DNA of 64,000 bases from Acidiluteibacter ferrifornacis (GTDB lineage Bacteria > Bacteroidota > Bacteroidia > Flavobacteriales_E > Vicingaceae). The stretch's first letter is position 1. Each line of letters begins with the position of its first letter. The notes under the pieces are model-generated. The model had not been told where the DNA came from, did no database searches, and saw only the letters and a program-made list of their open reading frames with translations. The stretch lies in the NCBI RefSeq assembly GCF_009909615.1, contig NZ_WWNE01000005.1, positions 186,334-250,333 of the forward strand. Direction: 5' to 3'. A program made the translations under genes and the position numbers. This document shows, in pieces, positions 52,228-61,779 of the stretch.

Positions 52228-52988
52228 TTCAAGGTTTTACGGATTCCTATAAAGATCAATATAAAAGCAGAGTAGTATATAAAAAACGGAATAATATAGT
52301 CTGCTAAATCGAAAGAAAGCATAATCCCCATCAATAACAATTGAAATCCTAATCCAAAGGTTGAAACAGCTGTCATAAGCCATTTTGGTATAAATTGATC
52401 TTTACAAGCGGTTTTGTCTAATTGGTAAATCGATCGATCAAATAAAGAATAGAAAAGCTGATAGAGTTTAAAAAGTAGGTTTACATTTTTTTGATGTTCC
52501 CCTTTTAGTGCTTTGGGCGCTCTTTTTTCAAAAACTCTACTCGTAGTATCTCCGTTATGCTTATTTCGAAGTATTACATAATAGTAATTGTATAACGTCC
52601 CTTGAAGTTGTAATCCTACGAAGGCAAGTATCATTTGTAGAAGTGAAGCTGTAGAAATGTACTGAATTGAAAGTAATAGTAAGAAATTCAGTATAATATC
52701 GGATACAGAGTCTAGGTATCTACCGACATAAGACGGTTGATTCTTAACACGAGCTAGTTCTCCATCTGCAGCATCTAATATAGATTTTAAGACTAAGAAA
52801 AATGCTGCTGCCCAATAATATGCATTCAATAGGCAACCAATGGCTATTAAGCCTGAAAATATAAATGCTACAGTAAGGTGTATTGCAGTAAACTTAGTGT
52901 CTTGTAGACTACTGGCTATCCATTTGGCAGCAGGTCTTCCATAATCGGATAAATCAAGAAATTGATTTTCCTTCGGTAATTTTGACAT
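52224..52988 (-). CDS. CDP-alcohol phosphatidyltransferase
   Basis: 254 residues with about six membrane helices. The motif D-G-x2-A-R-x8-G-x3-D-x3-D is intact as DGELARVKN ... YVGRYLDSVSD. It transfers phosphatidyl from CDP-diacylglycerol to an alcohol such as glycerol-phosphate, inositol or serine; the acceptor is not predictable. Next to the acyltransferase, both in phospholipid synthesis. Confidence 0.9.
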   Translation of the reverse strand: MSKLPKENQFLDLSDYGRPAAKWIASSLQDTKFTAIHLTVAFIFSGLIAIGCLLNAYYWAAAFFLVLKSILDAADGELARVKNQPSYVGRYLDSVSDIILNFLLLLSIQYISTASLLQMILAFVGLQLQGTLYNYYYVILRNKHNGDTTSRVFEKRAPKALKGEHQKNVNLLFKLYQLFYSLFDRSIYQLDKTACKDQFIPKWLMTAVSTFGLGFQLLLMGIMLSFDLADYIIPFFIYYSAFILIFIGIRKTLN

Positions 52989-53127
52989 TTTTAAATCGAC
53001 GCAGGCGGAGGGATTAAGACAGCTACGACAACACGCAAGTCTTTTAAATTATCTTTCTGCACTTTTTTTGTAAAAATACGACAGATATAACGAATAGACT
53101 GATAATTAAATAATTGATTTTTATTTT

Positions 53128-55668
53128 CTAAAAATTAAACTGAAGTCTAATGTTCAGTTGTCTAGAAGTTAAATAATTAGGGACAGCATATTGTTGGTTG
53201 CTAACATCGGTTACCCATAGGTAGGAAATCGTATTATTACGCTGCAATAGGTTAAATACTTCTGCGCTTAACCAAATGCTCTTAAAGTGTCTAAATGGAT
53301 TTTTTTCTGAAAGTACACGCTTTTCTGATTTCAACATTTTTGAAAAACCAATATCTACTCTTAAATAAGCCGGAATTCTTAAGGTGTCCTTATAGCGCTC
53401 ATTAGAGGGAGGTCCAAATGGTAAACCTGTAGCGTAATGGAAGGTTAAATTCGCTTTTAGGGTTGGATTCTTTGGCAAATAATCTTGAAAGAATAGACTA
53501 AAATTAAAACGATGGTCTGTAGGTCGGGGAATGTAACCTGGTTCATGTCGAATACTATCAACAGGAACACTGTTAAAAGTATAACCCGCAATTATTTTTT
53601 CACCATCGCTATTGAAATAATCAACGTAAAAATCATCTAAAATATCTTCTTCTGTCTTCATAAATCCAATGGTAGCCCATGATTCAACTCCTTTCACAAA
53701 CTCTCCATTTACTTTCATATCCAATCCTGTGGCATAAGCATTGGCATTGTTTTCAGCATAATATCGGATTCTTACATTGTCAATTTCGTAGGGTATTACG
53801 TTCGTCATGTGTTTGTAATACACTTCCGTAGTCCATTTAAATGGTCGATCCCACGCTTTAAAGTTATAATCCACAGCACCAACCAATTGTATGGATTTTT
53901 GGGATTTAATATTCTCATTTAACTCTCCTTCAAAGTTTCTTAACTCTCGATAAAAAGGAGCTTGATAGTAGTAACCTCCTGACAATCTGAATAAGAAGTC
54001 TCTATCCCAATTGGGTTTAACCGAAAAGCTAGCTCTTGGACTAATGATGTTGTCGTTATTAAACGTCCAATAATTACTTCTAATCCCTGTTGTAAAGGTA
54101 ATTTCAGTAGTGTCTTTTAATCGAAAAAACCAGCTTCTTTGAACATATCCCGTCACTCGATTAGAATTGATACTATTTTTAGCTTTGTAGACGTTACTCA
54201 ACTCCAACTGCTGTTCTCTGATTATTGGTATCAAAGTGGAATCATATCCAATATAATCTTTAGGGTGGGGGAGAGAATAGCCAGCAGAATCAATCATGGT
54301 CCATTCACTTAATTTATCCTTTATCATTTCGCGTTGAAGTTTCACTCCCCATTCCCACGCTCCATTATTTTCAAATATTTTACCTTTATGCTCTACATTC
54401 ACAACGCTTACTTCCAACATGTTTCGAGCATGGTTTCTAAATCCACCAACTCCTCTATTGAAAGCAACATCGCCAAAATTTTCGCTGCCAAGATCTCTAT
54501 CCAATTCATCAATATAGTATTCTCCTAAAACATCAAAAGTTTCATCCTCATAGGCTTTGTAGGCCGACGTAATTAATTTTAAACTAGTGTTGGAATTTGG
54601 TTTATATTCATTGGTGAAGGCTCCAAAATAAGTTTCGTAACCGTTTAACTCTTGTCCCTCAAAGTAAACGGTCAACCGCAATGCTTCGTTAACTCTGCCA
54701 AACTCGGTTGTTCTAGTTTGAGGAATAAAGTTATATTGATTGCGAGAAATATTGCCTAAAAATCCTATTTCCCACTTTTCTGAAATGTCATATGTAATGT
54801 ATGTTTGTGCATCAAAAAAGTTAGGACGGTATTGACCATCAGTATCTAAACTTCCTAATACGTACCTGTTGGTGCGGTATCGAACGCCAGCTAAGTAGGT
54901 CAATCGGTGATCACCAGGAGACCCTTCTAAGTGCATGCTAGCTCCTTGTAAACTTCCGCTAACAGAACCTGCAAACTCAGTTGGCTCCTTGTATTTAATA
55001 TCTAATACGGAAGAATATTTATCACCGTATTTGGCATCAAATCCACCGGCTGAAAATTCTATTTCTGAAACCATGTCAGAATTGATAAAACTCAATCCTT
55101 CCTGTTGTCCTGATCTTACTAGAAATGGCCGATAAATTTGTACATCATTGACATAAATTAAGTTTTCATCAAAATTTCCACCTCTAACAGAATATTGACT
55201 GCTTAATTCATTGTTTGAAGTTACTCCTGGAAGTGTCTTTAGTAGGGATTCAAAATTTCCTGAAGGGTTTGGAATGAGATTGACATTCTTAGGATCAATT
55301 CGCTGCATGGTAGATGTGCGGTTTCGTTCTTCTTCTACACCCACTTCATTAATCTCATATGCTTTTGCCTCAATGGAGGTATTAATTTCCTTTTTTTCGC
55401 CTTCCTTTAAATTGACAGTAATGGTATTAATGGAATAACTAATATGAGAAATTATAATGGTTAGGTTTTTATTGGCTGAAACCGATAAAGAGTAATTTCC
55501 TTTTAAGTCGGTGGTTGTACCACCCGACTCACCTTTTACAGAAATATTTGCTGCAAAAACCGCATCTCCTTTTTCATCAGTAATGGTACCGTAAATTTCA
55601 GCGAATTGAGCTTTAGCCAATAACACTGAACTAAAGCAAATAAAAAGGAGAATGAGTTTCTTTAACAT
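53128..55668 (-). CDS. TonB-dependent receptor with carboxypeptidase-like regulatory domain
   Basis: 846 residues from the ATG at 55668. A longer TTG frame from 55677 would start inside the minus-7 element. After a signal peptide (about 1-20, ending LLAKA) an N-terminal CarboxypepD_reg beta-sandwich (about 25-110) precedes the plug with QYSVRGGNFDENLIYVND, then a 22-strand barrel. The C-terminal aromatic end is NIRLQFNF. It carries an unknown nutrient such as a siderophore, oligosaccharide or peptide across the outer membrane with TonB energy; no SusD partner. Divergent from the NUDIX gene. Confidence 0.88.
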   Translation of the reverse strand: MLKKLILLFICFSSVLLAKAQFAEIYGTITDEKGDAVFAANISVKGESGGTTTDLKGNYSLSVSANKNLTIIISHISYSINTITVNLKEGEKKEINTSIEAKAYEINEVGVEEERNRTSTMQRIDPKNVNLIPNPSGNFESLLKTLPGVTSNNELSSQYSVRGGNFDENLIYVNDVQIYRPFLVRSGQQEGLSFINSDMVSEIEFSAGGFDAKYGDKYSSVLDIKYKEPTEFAGSVSGSLQGASMHLEGSPGDHRLTYLAGVRYRTNRYVLGSLDTDGQYRPNFFDAQTYITYDISEKWEIGFLGNISRNQYNFIPQTRTTEFGRVNEALRLTVYFEGQELNGYETYFGAFTNEYKPNSNTSLKLITSAYKAYEDETFDVLGEYYIDELDRDLGSENFGDVAFNRGVGGFRNHARNMLEVSVVNVEHKGKIFENNGAWEWGVKLQREMIKDKLSEWTMIDSAGYSLPHPKDYIGYDSTLIPIIREQQLELSNVYKAKNSINSNRVTGYVQRSWFFRLKDTTEITFTTGIRSNYWTFNNDNIISPRASFSVKPNWDRDFLFRLSGGYYYQAPFYRELRNFEGELNENIKSQKSIQLVGAVDYNFKAWDRPFKWTTEVYYKHMTNVIPYEIDNVRIRYYAENNANAYATGLDMKVNGEFVKGVESWATIGFMKTEEDILDDFYVDYFNSDGEKIIAGYTFNSVPVDSIRHEPGYIPRPTDHRFNFSLFFQDYLPKNPTLKANLTFHYATGLPFGPPSNERYKDTLRIPAYLRVDIGFSKMLKSEKRVLSEKNPFRHFKSIWLSAEVFNLLQRNNTISYLWVTDVSNQQYAVPNYLTSRQLNIRLQFNF

Positions 55669-55674
55669 CGAGGG

Positions 55675-55682
55675 CAAAAGTA
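55675..55682 (-). promoter_or_regulatory. Minus-7 element TACTTTTG directly before the TonB receptor ATG
   Basis: It matches TAnnTTTG and leaves exactly 6 nt to the ATG at 55668, implying a leaderless or very short leader transcript. Confidence 0.5.
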
Positions 55683-55775
55683 GTAAAATCGGGGAACGTA
55701 CAATTTAATTTATTTGATGTAAAAACTTTCCTTGAACTGTTTTTATTGTCCATCAACGGTGCTTACATTTACTTA

Positions 55776-56234
55776 ATGGATCAAAAATCTGGAATAAGTC
55801 GGTTTAATGTGCGAATTTATGGTGTTTTGTTTTCCAATGACCGTCAGCGAGTTTTAGTTTCAGATGAGTTTCGTTTCGGGCGAGCGTTTACAAAGTTTCC
55901 TGGTGGAGGATTAGAGTTTGGGGAAGGGGTATTGGATGCTTTAAAACGAGAGTTTTATGAAGAAATGGAGATAGATGTACTCAAAGCATCTTTATTTTAT
56001 ATCAACGAGAATTTTCAAGATTCTGCTTTTAGTAAGAAAGAGCAATTATTATCTATTTACTATTTAATAGAGGAGTATTCAGGACGGTTGCCAATGATTG
56101 CACAAGAACGATTTGATTTTGATCAGGTAGAAGAAGCGCAATCTTTTAGATGGATAGAAATATCCAAAATGTCTGAGGAAGAATTTACTTTTCCTGTAGA
56201 CAAAGTAATTAGTAATAAATTAAAGTTGCTATAA
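55776..56234 (+). CDS. NUDIX hydrolase
   Basis: 152 residues from the ATG at 55776; an earlier TTG frame (55746) lacks support. The NUDIX box is GGGLEFGEGVLDALKREFYEEMEID, split here: GGGLEFGEG, VLDALKREF and YEEMEID, with intact R-E-x2-E-E. Family members hydrolyse nucleotide-sugars or oxidised nucleotides. It lies between the TonB receptor and the cobalamin riboswitch, with no shared promoter. Confidence 0.82.
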   Translation: MDQKSGISRFNVRIYGVLFSNDRQRVLVSDEFRFGRAFTKFPGGGLEFGEGVLDALKREFYEEMEIDVLKASLFYINENFQDSAFSKKEQLLSIYYLIEEYSGRLPMIAQERFDFDQVEEAQSFRWIEISKMSEEEFTFPVDKVISNKLKLL

Positions 56235-56300
56235 ATCAATTTTTTGTAAAATATCTATCAAACTTTCATTCCACTATTGTTCAACAATCATTATTTATTT

Positions 56301-56308
56301 TACCTTTG
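56301..56308 (+). promoter_or_regulatory. Minus-7 element TACCTTTG of the B12 operon
   Basis: It matches TAnnTTTG and ends 5-10 nt before the first riboswitch stem. Confidence 0.55.
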
Positions 56309-56312
56309 CCGC

Positions 56313-56490
56313 GTTATTGGTTTTTGATCCCCATGGGGTCGGAATTAAAAGGGAATTCGGTGAGAATCCGAGACTGTTCCCGCAGCTGTAAGCTTCAATA
56401 ACTCTTTTACAACCCTTTGCCACTGTCCGGAATTTAGCGGATGGGAAGGCCGCTAAAAGAGGAAGTGAGTCAGAAGACCTGCCTATAACT
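56313..56490 (+). ncRNA. Cobalamin (vitamin B12) riboswitch
   Basis: The conserved core is visible: GGGAATTCGGTGAGAATCC, ACTGTTCCCGCAGCTGTAAG, CCACTGTCCGG, GGGAAGGCCGC and the B12-box-like AGTCAGAAGACCTGCC. P1 is GTTATTGG with CCTATAAC. It precedes a five-gene uptake-type operon and should switch it off when B12 is abundant. Confidence 0.92.
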
Positions 56491-56564
56491 TATAATGCTT
56501 TCGGGATAAAAGTGAAGTATAGGTTATTTGTCCGTCCATTGGATAATCTTTCTTTTCATTTTCC

Positions 56565-56604
56565 CGGTTTAATTATTTATTAATCATCAAATTAATTTAA
56601 ACCG
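56565..56604 (+). promoter_or_regulatory. Start-codon-proximal hairpin, likely riboswitch expression platform
   Basis: CGGTTTAA and TTTAAACCG form the base of a hairpin that ends at the base before the ATG (56605). Its formation would bury the initiation region. Confidence 0.5.
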
Positions 56605-57864
56605 ATGAAGAAACTTTTACTAATTTTTGTAGCAGCTGTAGCTGTGAATTCTGCATCTGCGCAGAAAGTGATCCTTGTAAATGGAGGCCAATATGGCAAC
56701 AACTCTAGTAATGTAAATGTGGTAACTTATGATGTTGCTACAAAAGTGTATACCACTATTGATACCATTCAAACTCAATCAGTACAAGAGCTTTTAATTG
56801 ATGGGAATACCGCTTACGTGGCTGCCCAAGATTCTATAGTAGCTTATGATTTAACGACTGACAAAAGAGTTGCAGCCACTCAATTTGCTGGCTTGAGTAC
56901 TAAAAGTATAGCAGTTTATAACAACTATTTGTTAGCAGGAAACTGGTATGGTCAAACAAGTAACAATTTGTATATCTACGATAAGACTACTTTGACTTTA
57001 GTAGATTCTGTTCCTCAGATTACAAAAGGAGTTTCAAGTATGTTGATTTATGATACTACATTATTTGTAGCACAGAATTATTCAACAATCGGATATACAG
57101 ATTCGGCAGGGTATTTAGCGGTAGTCAATTTAAATACAATGGACTATATTAACGACATTCAATTCAATAATAATGGTGAGGATTTGGGATACTTGATTCA
57201 AGATCCGAGCGGGAATGGATTAGTTGCGATTAATTCAGTTTCCAATACACTTTCTTACTACAATTATTTTTTTCCATTTACTTCAACTGACTCAATTGGC
57301 TTTGATATCTCAGCGCATGCGTCAAAACAAACGATATTTCATGATACTTTGTTTTTAGAAATGAATAATAGAATCGCGGCATATAATTTATTAAATAGAA
57401 CAATAATTGACACCAATGTAGTAGATTATGATTCTTATGCTTTTACTTACGATACGTTGAATAATATGTTTTACGCGACTGCAAGTGACTTTTTTAGCTT
57501 TACTGAGGGTAAAATATTTAATAGAAATGGTGTACTAATAGACACTATGATTGTTGGTTACTCTCCTGAAGTAATCGGAATGTATTATAATCAAGTGACT
57601 TCTATAAGTGAAGAAGTTGCAAGTCAATTGAATGTGAGCGTTTACCCCAACCCAACAACTGATTATTTAACTATTTCTTCTAAAAACAACGAAGCGTCTG
57701 TTCAAATTAGAATAGTTGATTTGAATGGCAAAGTAGTATATGATGGTGTAAAAACAAGTTCATTTGATTTAAAATTAGATTTGACTTCTTACCCATCAGG
57801 CGCATACTTATTGATGGCATTGTCTGGTAAAAACTATACTGTTCAGAAGATAATCAAGAACTAA
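56605..57864 (+). CDS. T9SS-exported YncE-like beta-propeller protein of the B12 operon
   Basis: 419 residues. A signal peptide covers about 1-19 (SASAQ). Repeated 40-50-residue beta units (VNLNTMDYIND, AYDLTTDKRV) fit a seven-blade propeller of the YncE type. The T9SS type A domain starts VSVYPNPTTDYL near 345. BtuG of Bacteroides is a surface beta-propeller that binds B12; this protein may be its T9SS-anchored analogue, an inference from fold and riboswitch. The ATG overlaps nothing upstream; the stop overlaps the next start (TAATG). Confidence 0.82.
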   Translation: MKKLLLIFVAAVAVNSASAQKVILVNGGQYGNNSSNVNVVTYDVATKVYTTIDTIQTQSVQELLIDGNTAYVAAQDSIVAYDLTTDKRVAATQFAGLSTKSIAVYNNYLLAGNWYGQTSNNLYIYDKTTLTLVDSVPQITKGVSSMLIYDTTLFVAQNYSTIGYTDSAGYLAVVNLNTMDYINDIQFNNNGEDLGYLIQDPSGNGLVAINSVSNTLSYYNYFFPFTSTDSIGFDISAHASKQTIFHDTLFLEMNNRIAAYNLLNRTIIDTNVVDYDSYAFTYDTLNNMFYATASDFFSFTEGKIFNRNGVLIDTMIVGYSPEVIGMYYNQVTSISEEVASQLNVSVYPNPTTDYLTISSKNNEASVQIRIVDLNGKVVYDGVKTSSFDLKLDLTSYPSGAYLLMALSGKNYTVQKIIKN

Positions 57865-58829
57865 TGAAGTATTTATTCAATATAATTTTATTGATGAGTT
57901 CAACGGTGCTTTTAGCACAAGGTCCTTATGCAGATCGAGCTGGCTTGGCGGGCAGCAGCGCGATGCATAAAGATTCTTCTGCATTCATTGGTTGGGCAAG
58001 TCAATGCCTTGTGCAAAGAGGATTGCAAGATACTGCAGACGCTTCTTCGGGATATGCAACGGTTGGAACTGTTTCTTCTGCTATAGGAAAGGCAGGATTA
58101 AATGGTGTTGTTAGTTTAGGAGATGGTGGAAAAGCTATCCTACAATTTGATTATCCCATTTACGACGGTCCAGGTCCTGATTTTGCAGTTTTTGAAAACT
58201 CTTTTTCACCAACATTTTTAGAGTTGGCATTTGTCGATGTGAGCTCAGATGGGCAGAACTACTTTAGATTTCCTGCTCATTCATTGACGGATACTACTCA
58301 GCCTATTGGCGGATTTGGAGCAGTAGATCCTACCAATATCAATAATTTGGCAGGAAAGTATGTAGCAAACTACGGTACTCCTTTTGACTTGCAAGAAATC
58401 CCGAATTCACCTTTATTGAATAAGGGTCAAATAACTCATATTCGAATAGTTGATGTCGTAGGTGCGCTCAATGAAAACTTTGCGACCTACGATACTGCTG
58501 GAAGAGCGATACAAGATCCATATCCTACACCGTTTGCATCTTCGGGGTTTGATTTAGATGCCGTAGGGGTTATTCACTCTTCGATTACTTCAATAAGAGA
58601 GAATTCGCTTTCCACCATAAAGGTTTTTCCTAATCCTGTTGAAGATGAAATAAATCTTTTAGGTGTTATTCAGAAGGTAGACTTTCAATTGAGTAATGCC
58701 TCGGGGAAAATAATTAAAAATGGTACTACTCAAAATAGGATAGCGGTTAATGAACTTGAGTCAGGTTTCTATTTTTTAAAAATTATTGAAAATCAACAGT
58801 TAAGAGTGATTAAAATTGTCAAAAAGTAG
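57864..58829 (+). CDS. T9SS-exported surface protein of the B12 operon
   Basis: 321 residues. A signal peptide covers about 1-19. The middle has YDGPGPDFAVFENSF and FVDVSSDGQNYFRFPA, a beta-sandwich surface-protein motif seen in many PEP-CTERM and T9SS proteins. The T9SS domain starts VFPNPVEDEI near 253. Two tightly coupled surface proteins before the receptor suggest a cobalamin-capturing complex. It overlaps both neighbours by one base (TAATG and TAGTG). Confidence 0.78.
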   Translation: MKYLFNIILLMSSTVLLAQGPYADRAGLAGSSAMHKDSSAFIGWASQCLVQRGLQDTADASSGYATVGTVSSAIGKAGLNGVVSLGDGGKAILQFDYPIYDGPGPDFAVFENSFSPTFLELAFVDVSSDGQNYFRFPAHSLTDTTQPIGGFGAVDPTNINNLAGKYVANYGTPFDLQEIPNSPLLNKGQITHIRIVDVVGALNENFATYDTAGRAIQDPYPTPFASSGFDLDAVGVIHSSITSIRENSLSTIKVFPNPVEDEINLLGVIQKVDFQLSNASGKIIKNGTTQNRIAVNELESGFYFLKIIENQQLRVIKIVKK

Positions 58830-60748
58830 TGAGGCTAATATTCATCATAACAGCTTTTTTGTTGTGGGGAATTCATCCTGCTATTGCTCAATTTGGAGTA
58901 AAAGATACCGTTAAAATTAAAGAGGTGAAAATTTATAATTCACCTCAAATTGTAACTCCTGAATCAGCTTTCAAATCATTAGAAGTTGATTCTCTTGAAC
59001 TGAGCGAGAAAAGCAGCGGAAATTTGGCGGATGTGCTCAATGAGCACTCGACCATTTTTGTAAAATCATATGGGAGTAACGGACTTTCTTCTGTTTCATT
59101 TAGAGGAACTTCTGCTGCTCATACCATGTTGTTGTGGAACGATATTCCTATTAATTCTTCAATGAATGGACAAGTGGATTTTTCATTAATTCCACTTGCC
59201 TTTTTCGATGGAGTGGAAATTGATTTTGGAGGAGCTAGTTTAGATAAGAATGCTGGAAGTTTAGGAGGAAGTATCAATTTGAAAAATGAAGTAGATTATT
59301 CCAATCGATTATCTATTTCTGCTCAGCAACGAATAGCCAGTTTTGGAAATAGTGGAACATCTTTCATTGTAAAAGGTGGGCGCGAAAAGTTGCAAGTACA
59401 TTTAAGGAGTTTTTATAAATTCGGGGAGAATAATTATTCCTATGTCAACAAAGGTAAAGAGGGTTTTCCAGAAGAAGAGTTGGAAAATGCTGCAACACAG
59501 CAAACTGGAGTCATGGGAGAGTTGTTTTATCTTTTATCCAAAAGGAGTGAGGTGTCAGCACAATTCTCCTCCTTAATTTCTAAGCGAGAGATTCCTTCCA
59601 TAATGTTGATAAACAATAACCGAGAAACGCAAAATGATTATTCTAATCGTTTTTCTTTAGGCTATATTTTTAATAGTGACTTTTGGCAGCTGAGTATAAA
59701 AAGTAGTCTTTTCGGAGACCAGTTGGATTATGAAAATCAATTGTTGCAAACCCAAACATCAACAGCTTTTAGAGGGGTTAAAAATGTAGCTACTTTTGTT
59801 TTTCAGCCTTCTACAAAGCATAGCTTTAAATCTAAATTACACTATGATTATGATGTAGCTGAGAATAAAGCCTATCCACAAGATGAAGAGCTTTCAAGAA
59901 AGGCTTTCTATTTAAATTATTCTTATTCTCCTTCCTCAAGAGTTATATTATCTTTAATCAATAGAGTAGAGGTAGTAAGTAATCAGCCTGCATTGATATT
60001 ACCAGCATTTGGAATTTCTTACCAATTGTTTGAAGAAAGTAATTGGCTTTTGCGATTGAATGCATCAAAAAACGCTAAATATCCAAACTTAAACGATTTA
60101 TATTGGCAGCCCGGTGGAAATGAAGATTTGAAGGTAGAACGTAGTAATGGTTTAGAATTAGGAATTGTGAATTCAGAATTAAAACTTTCAAAATCGGCTC
60201 AGTTCGATGTTAATGCCAATCTCTTTTATTTGAATATCCAAGATTACATATTGTGGGAACCCTCAGCTTTTGGTTATTGGAGGTCAAGAAATATAGAGGA
60301 AGTAGAAAGTAAAGGAGGAGAGCTAAATATAGGAATGTATCTAAATTGGGGGAAGTTAAAAAGCAGAACTATAGCTCAGTACGGATATACTTCCTCAGTG
60401 AATAAGCAGGTAAAGCAAGTCAATGATGCTTCTGTAAATAAACAATTGATTTATGTACCTGCTCACTCATTTAATTTTCGTTCCTCTTTTGAGTGGAAAA
60501 CATGGTCGTTAATTTATCAAATGAATTATAATGCTGAAAGGTATACAACAACAGATAATAGCGATTATCTTCCTTTTTACACTCTACATAATTTACAATT
60601 TCAAAAGCAACTTACTGTTAGAAAACAACGTTTGGTAATTATGGCTGAAATAAATAACGTTTTTAATAGCAATTATCAAGCTATTCAATGGCGACCAATG
60701 CCCGGTAGAAATTATGGAATCACAATTAACTATCAATTATTAAAATGA
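58829..60748 (+). CDS. btuB: BtuB-like TonB-dependent vitamin B12 receptor
   Basis: 639 residues, the size of BtuB (about 600) rather than SusC. A signal peptide covers about 1-20. The plug with NLADVLNEHS and SVSFRGTSAAHTMLLWNDIPI is followed by a 22-strand barrel ending MPGRNYGITINYQLL. No N-terminal carboxypeptidase-like domain. Start is GTG (TAGTG overlap with the gene before), and the stop overlaps the next ATG (ATGA). The riboswitch-controlled operon supports cobalamin as the cargo. Confidence 0.82.
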   Translation: MRLIFIITAFLLWGIHPAIAQFGVKDTVKIKEVKIYNSPQIVTPESAFKSLEVDSLELSEKSSGNLADVLNEHSTIFVKSYGSNGLSSVSFRGTSAAHTMLLWNDIPINSSMNGQVDFSLIPLAFFDGVEIDFGGASLDKNAGSLGGSINLKNEVDYSNRLSISAQQRIASFGNSGTSFIVKGGREKLQVHLRSFYKFGENNYSYVNKGKEGFPEEELENAATQQTGVMGELFYLLSKRSEVSAQFSSLISKREIPSIMLINNNRETQNDYSNRFSLGYIFNSDFWQLSIKSSLFGDQLDYENQLLQTQTSTAFRGVKNVATFVFQPSTKHSFKSKLHYDYDVAENKAYPQDEELSRKAFYLNYSYSPSSRVILSLINRVEVVSNQPALILPAFGISYQLFEESNWLLRLNASKNAKYPNLNDLYWQPGGNEDLKVERSNGLELGIVNSELKLSKSAQFDVNANLFYLNIQDYILWEPSAFGYWRSRNIEEVESKGGELNIGMYLNWGKLKSRTIAQYGYTSSVNKQVKQVNDASVNKQLIYVPAHSFNFRSSFEWKTWSLIYQMNYNAERYTTTDNSDYLPFYTLHNLQFQKQLTVRKQRLVIMAEINNVFNSNYQAIQWRPMPGRNYGITINYQLLK

Positions 60749-61779
60749 TGCGCTATAAATCAATACTACTTTGGCTGATAATAGTTCTACTGTTTTCTTG
60801 TAAGACCGAAGAGGATAAGAAAATAACTCCTTTGAGTAATGAAAGTGGAGTGGATGTAATTATTTTGAATGAAGGCAACTTTGGTTCAGGAAATGCGTCA
60901 ATTGATTGGTACAATAGCTCAAACAATAAACTTTACGACCACGTTTTTAAATCAAATAATCAGAACAGACCAATTGGTGATGTAGTTCAATCCATGCAAA
61001 TAATAGGAGATAAAGGATACATAGTTGTGAACAACTCTCAGAAAATTGAAGTGGTAAATTTGTCTGATTTTAAGTCGATTGGAAGTATCCAAGGATTAAC
61101 CTCTCCAAGGTATATTTTGCCAATTAATGAAAGTAAAGCATATGTTTCTGATTTATATGCGAATGCTATTTCTGTGATTAATCTTAAAGATCGAGTAGTA
61201 GAAAAAACAATCCCCACCAATGGTTGGACGGAACAAATGGTTAGAATAGAAGATTCTGCTTATGTGTGTGACTTGACCAATAATCAACTTCTCGTATTGA
61301 ATCTCCAAACTGATTCCATAATTAAAAGAACGCAGTTGATTCGTCAACCGGGCTCAATGGTTAAAGATAAAAACAATAATTTATGGGTGTTATGCAATGG
61401 AGGTTTTGATGAAATGATTCCTCGCTTATATCAAATAAATACTTCAGGTGATGTTATTCAAGTTGTTAATTTTGATAACATCAATCAATACCCTTCCAAC
61501 TTGTTAATTAACGAAGAGAAAGACCATCTTTTTTATTTTAATGACGGAATTTTTCGGATGTCTATCACTGATAAAAGTTTGCCCAGTCAACCTTTTATCG
61601 AAAAGAAAGGTCGTTTGTTTTATGGAATGGGATTTCACCCCTCGTCTAGTGAGTTGTATGTAGCTGATGCAATTGATTATCAACAGCGAGGAAAGGTGTA
61701 TAGATTTGATTTAGAAGGGAATGAAATTGCCACATTTCAAGCTGGAATAATACCAACAGGATTTATTTTTACACCATGA
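60745..61779 (+). CDS. Lipoprotein beta-propeller of BtuG type (YncE-like)
   Basis: 344 residues. Lipobox LLFSC with Cys near 19. Repeats such as INLKDRVVEKTIPT, LNLQTDSIIKRT and VNLSDFKSIGSI form a seven-bladed propeller. In Bacteroides, BtuG is a surface-exposed lipoprotein propeller that hands B12 to BtuB. The position directly after the BtuB-like gene, with ATGA overlap, makes this the closest counterpart. Surface location and ligand are inference. Confidence 0.8.
   Translation: MMRYKSILLWLIIVLLFSCKTEEDKKITPLSNESGVDVIILNEGNFGSGNASIDWYNSSNNKLYDHVFKSNNQNRPIGDVVQSMQIIGDKGYIVVNNSQKIEVVNLSDFKSIGSIQGLTSPRYILPINESKAYVSDLYANAISVINLKDRVVEKTIPTNGWTEQMVRIEDSAYVCDLTNNQLLVLNLQTDSIIKRTQLIRQPGSMVKDKNNNLWVLCNGGFDEMIPRLYQINTSGDVIQVVNFDNINQYPSNLLINEEKDHLFYFNDGIFRMSITDKSLPSQPFIEKKGRLFYGMGFHPSSSELYVADAIDYQQRGKVYRFDLEGNEIATFQAGIIPTGFIFTP

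Noticed and set aside
55669-55677. TTG start of the TonB receptor three codons upstream
   Set aside because: Same situation: the TTG is the end of the minus-7 element; MLKKLIL forms the signal peptide.
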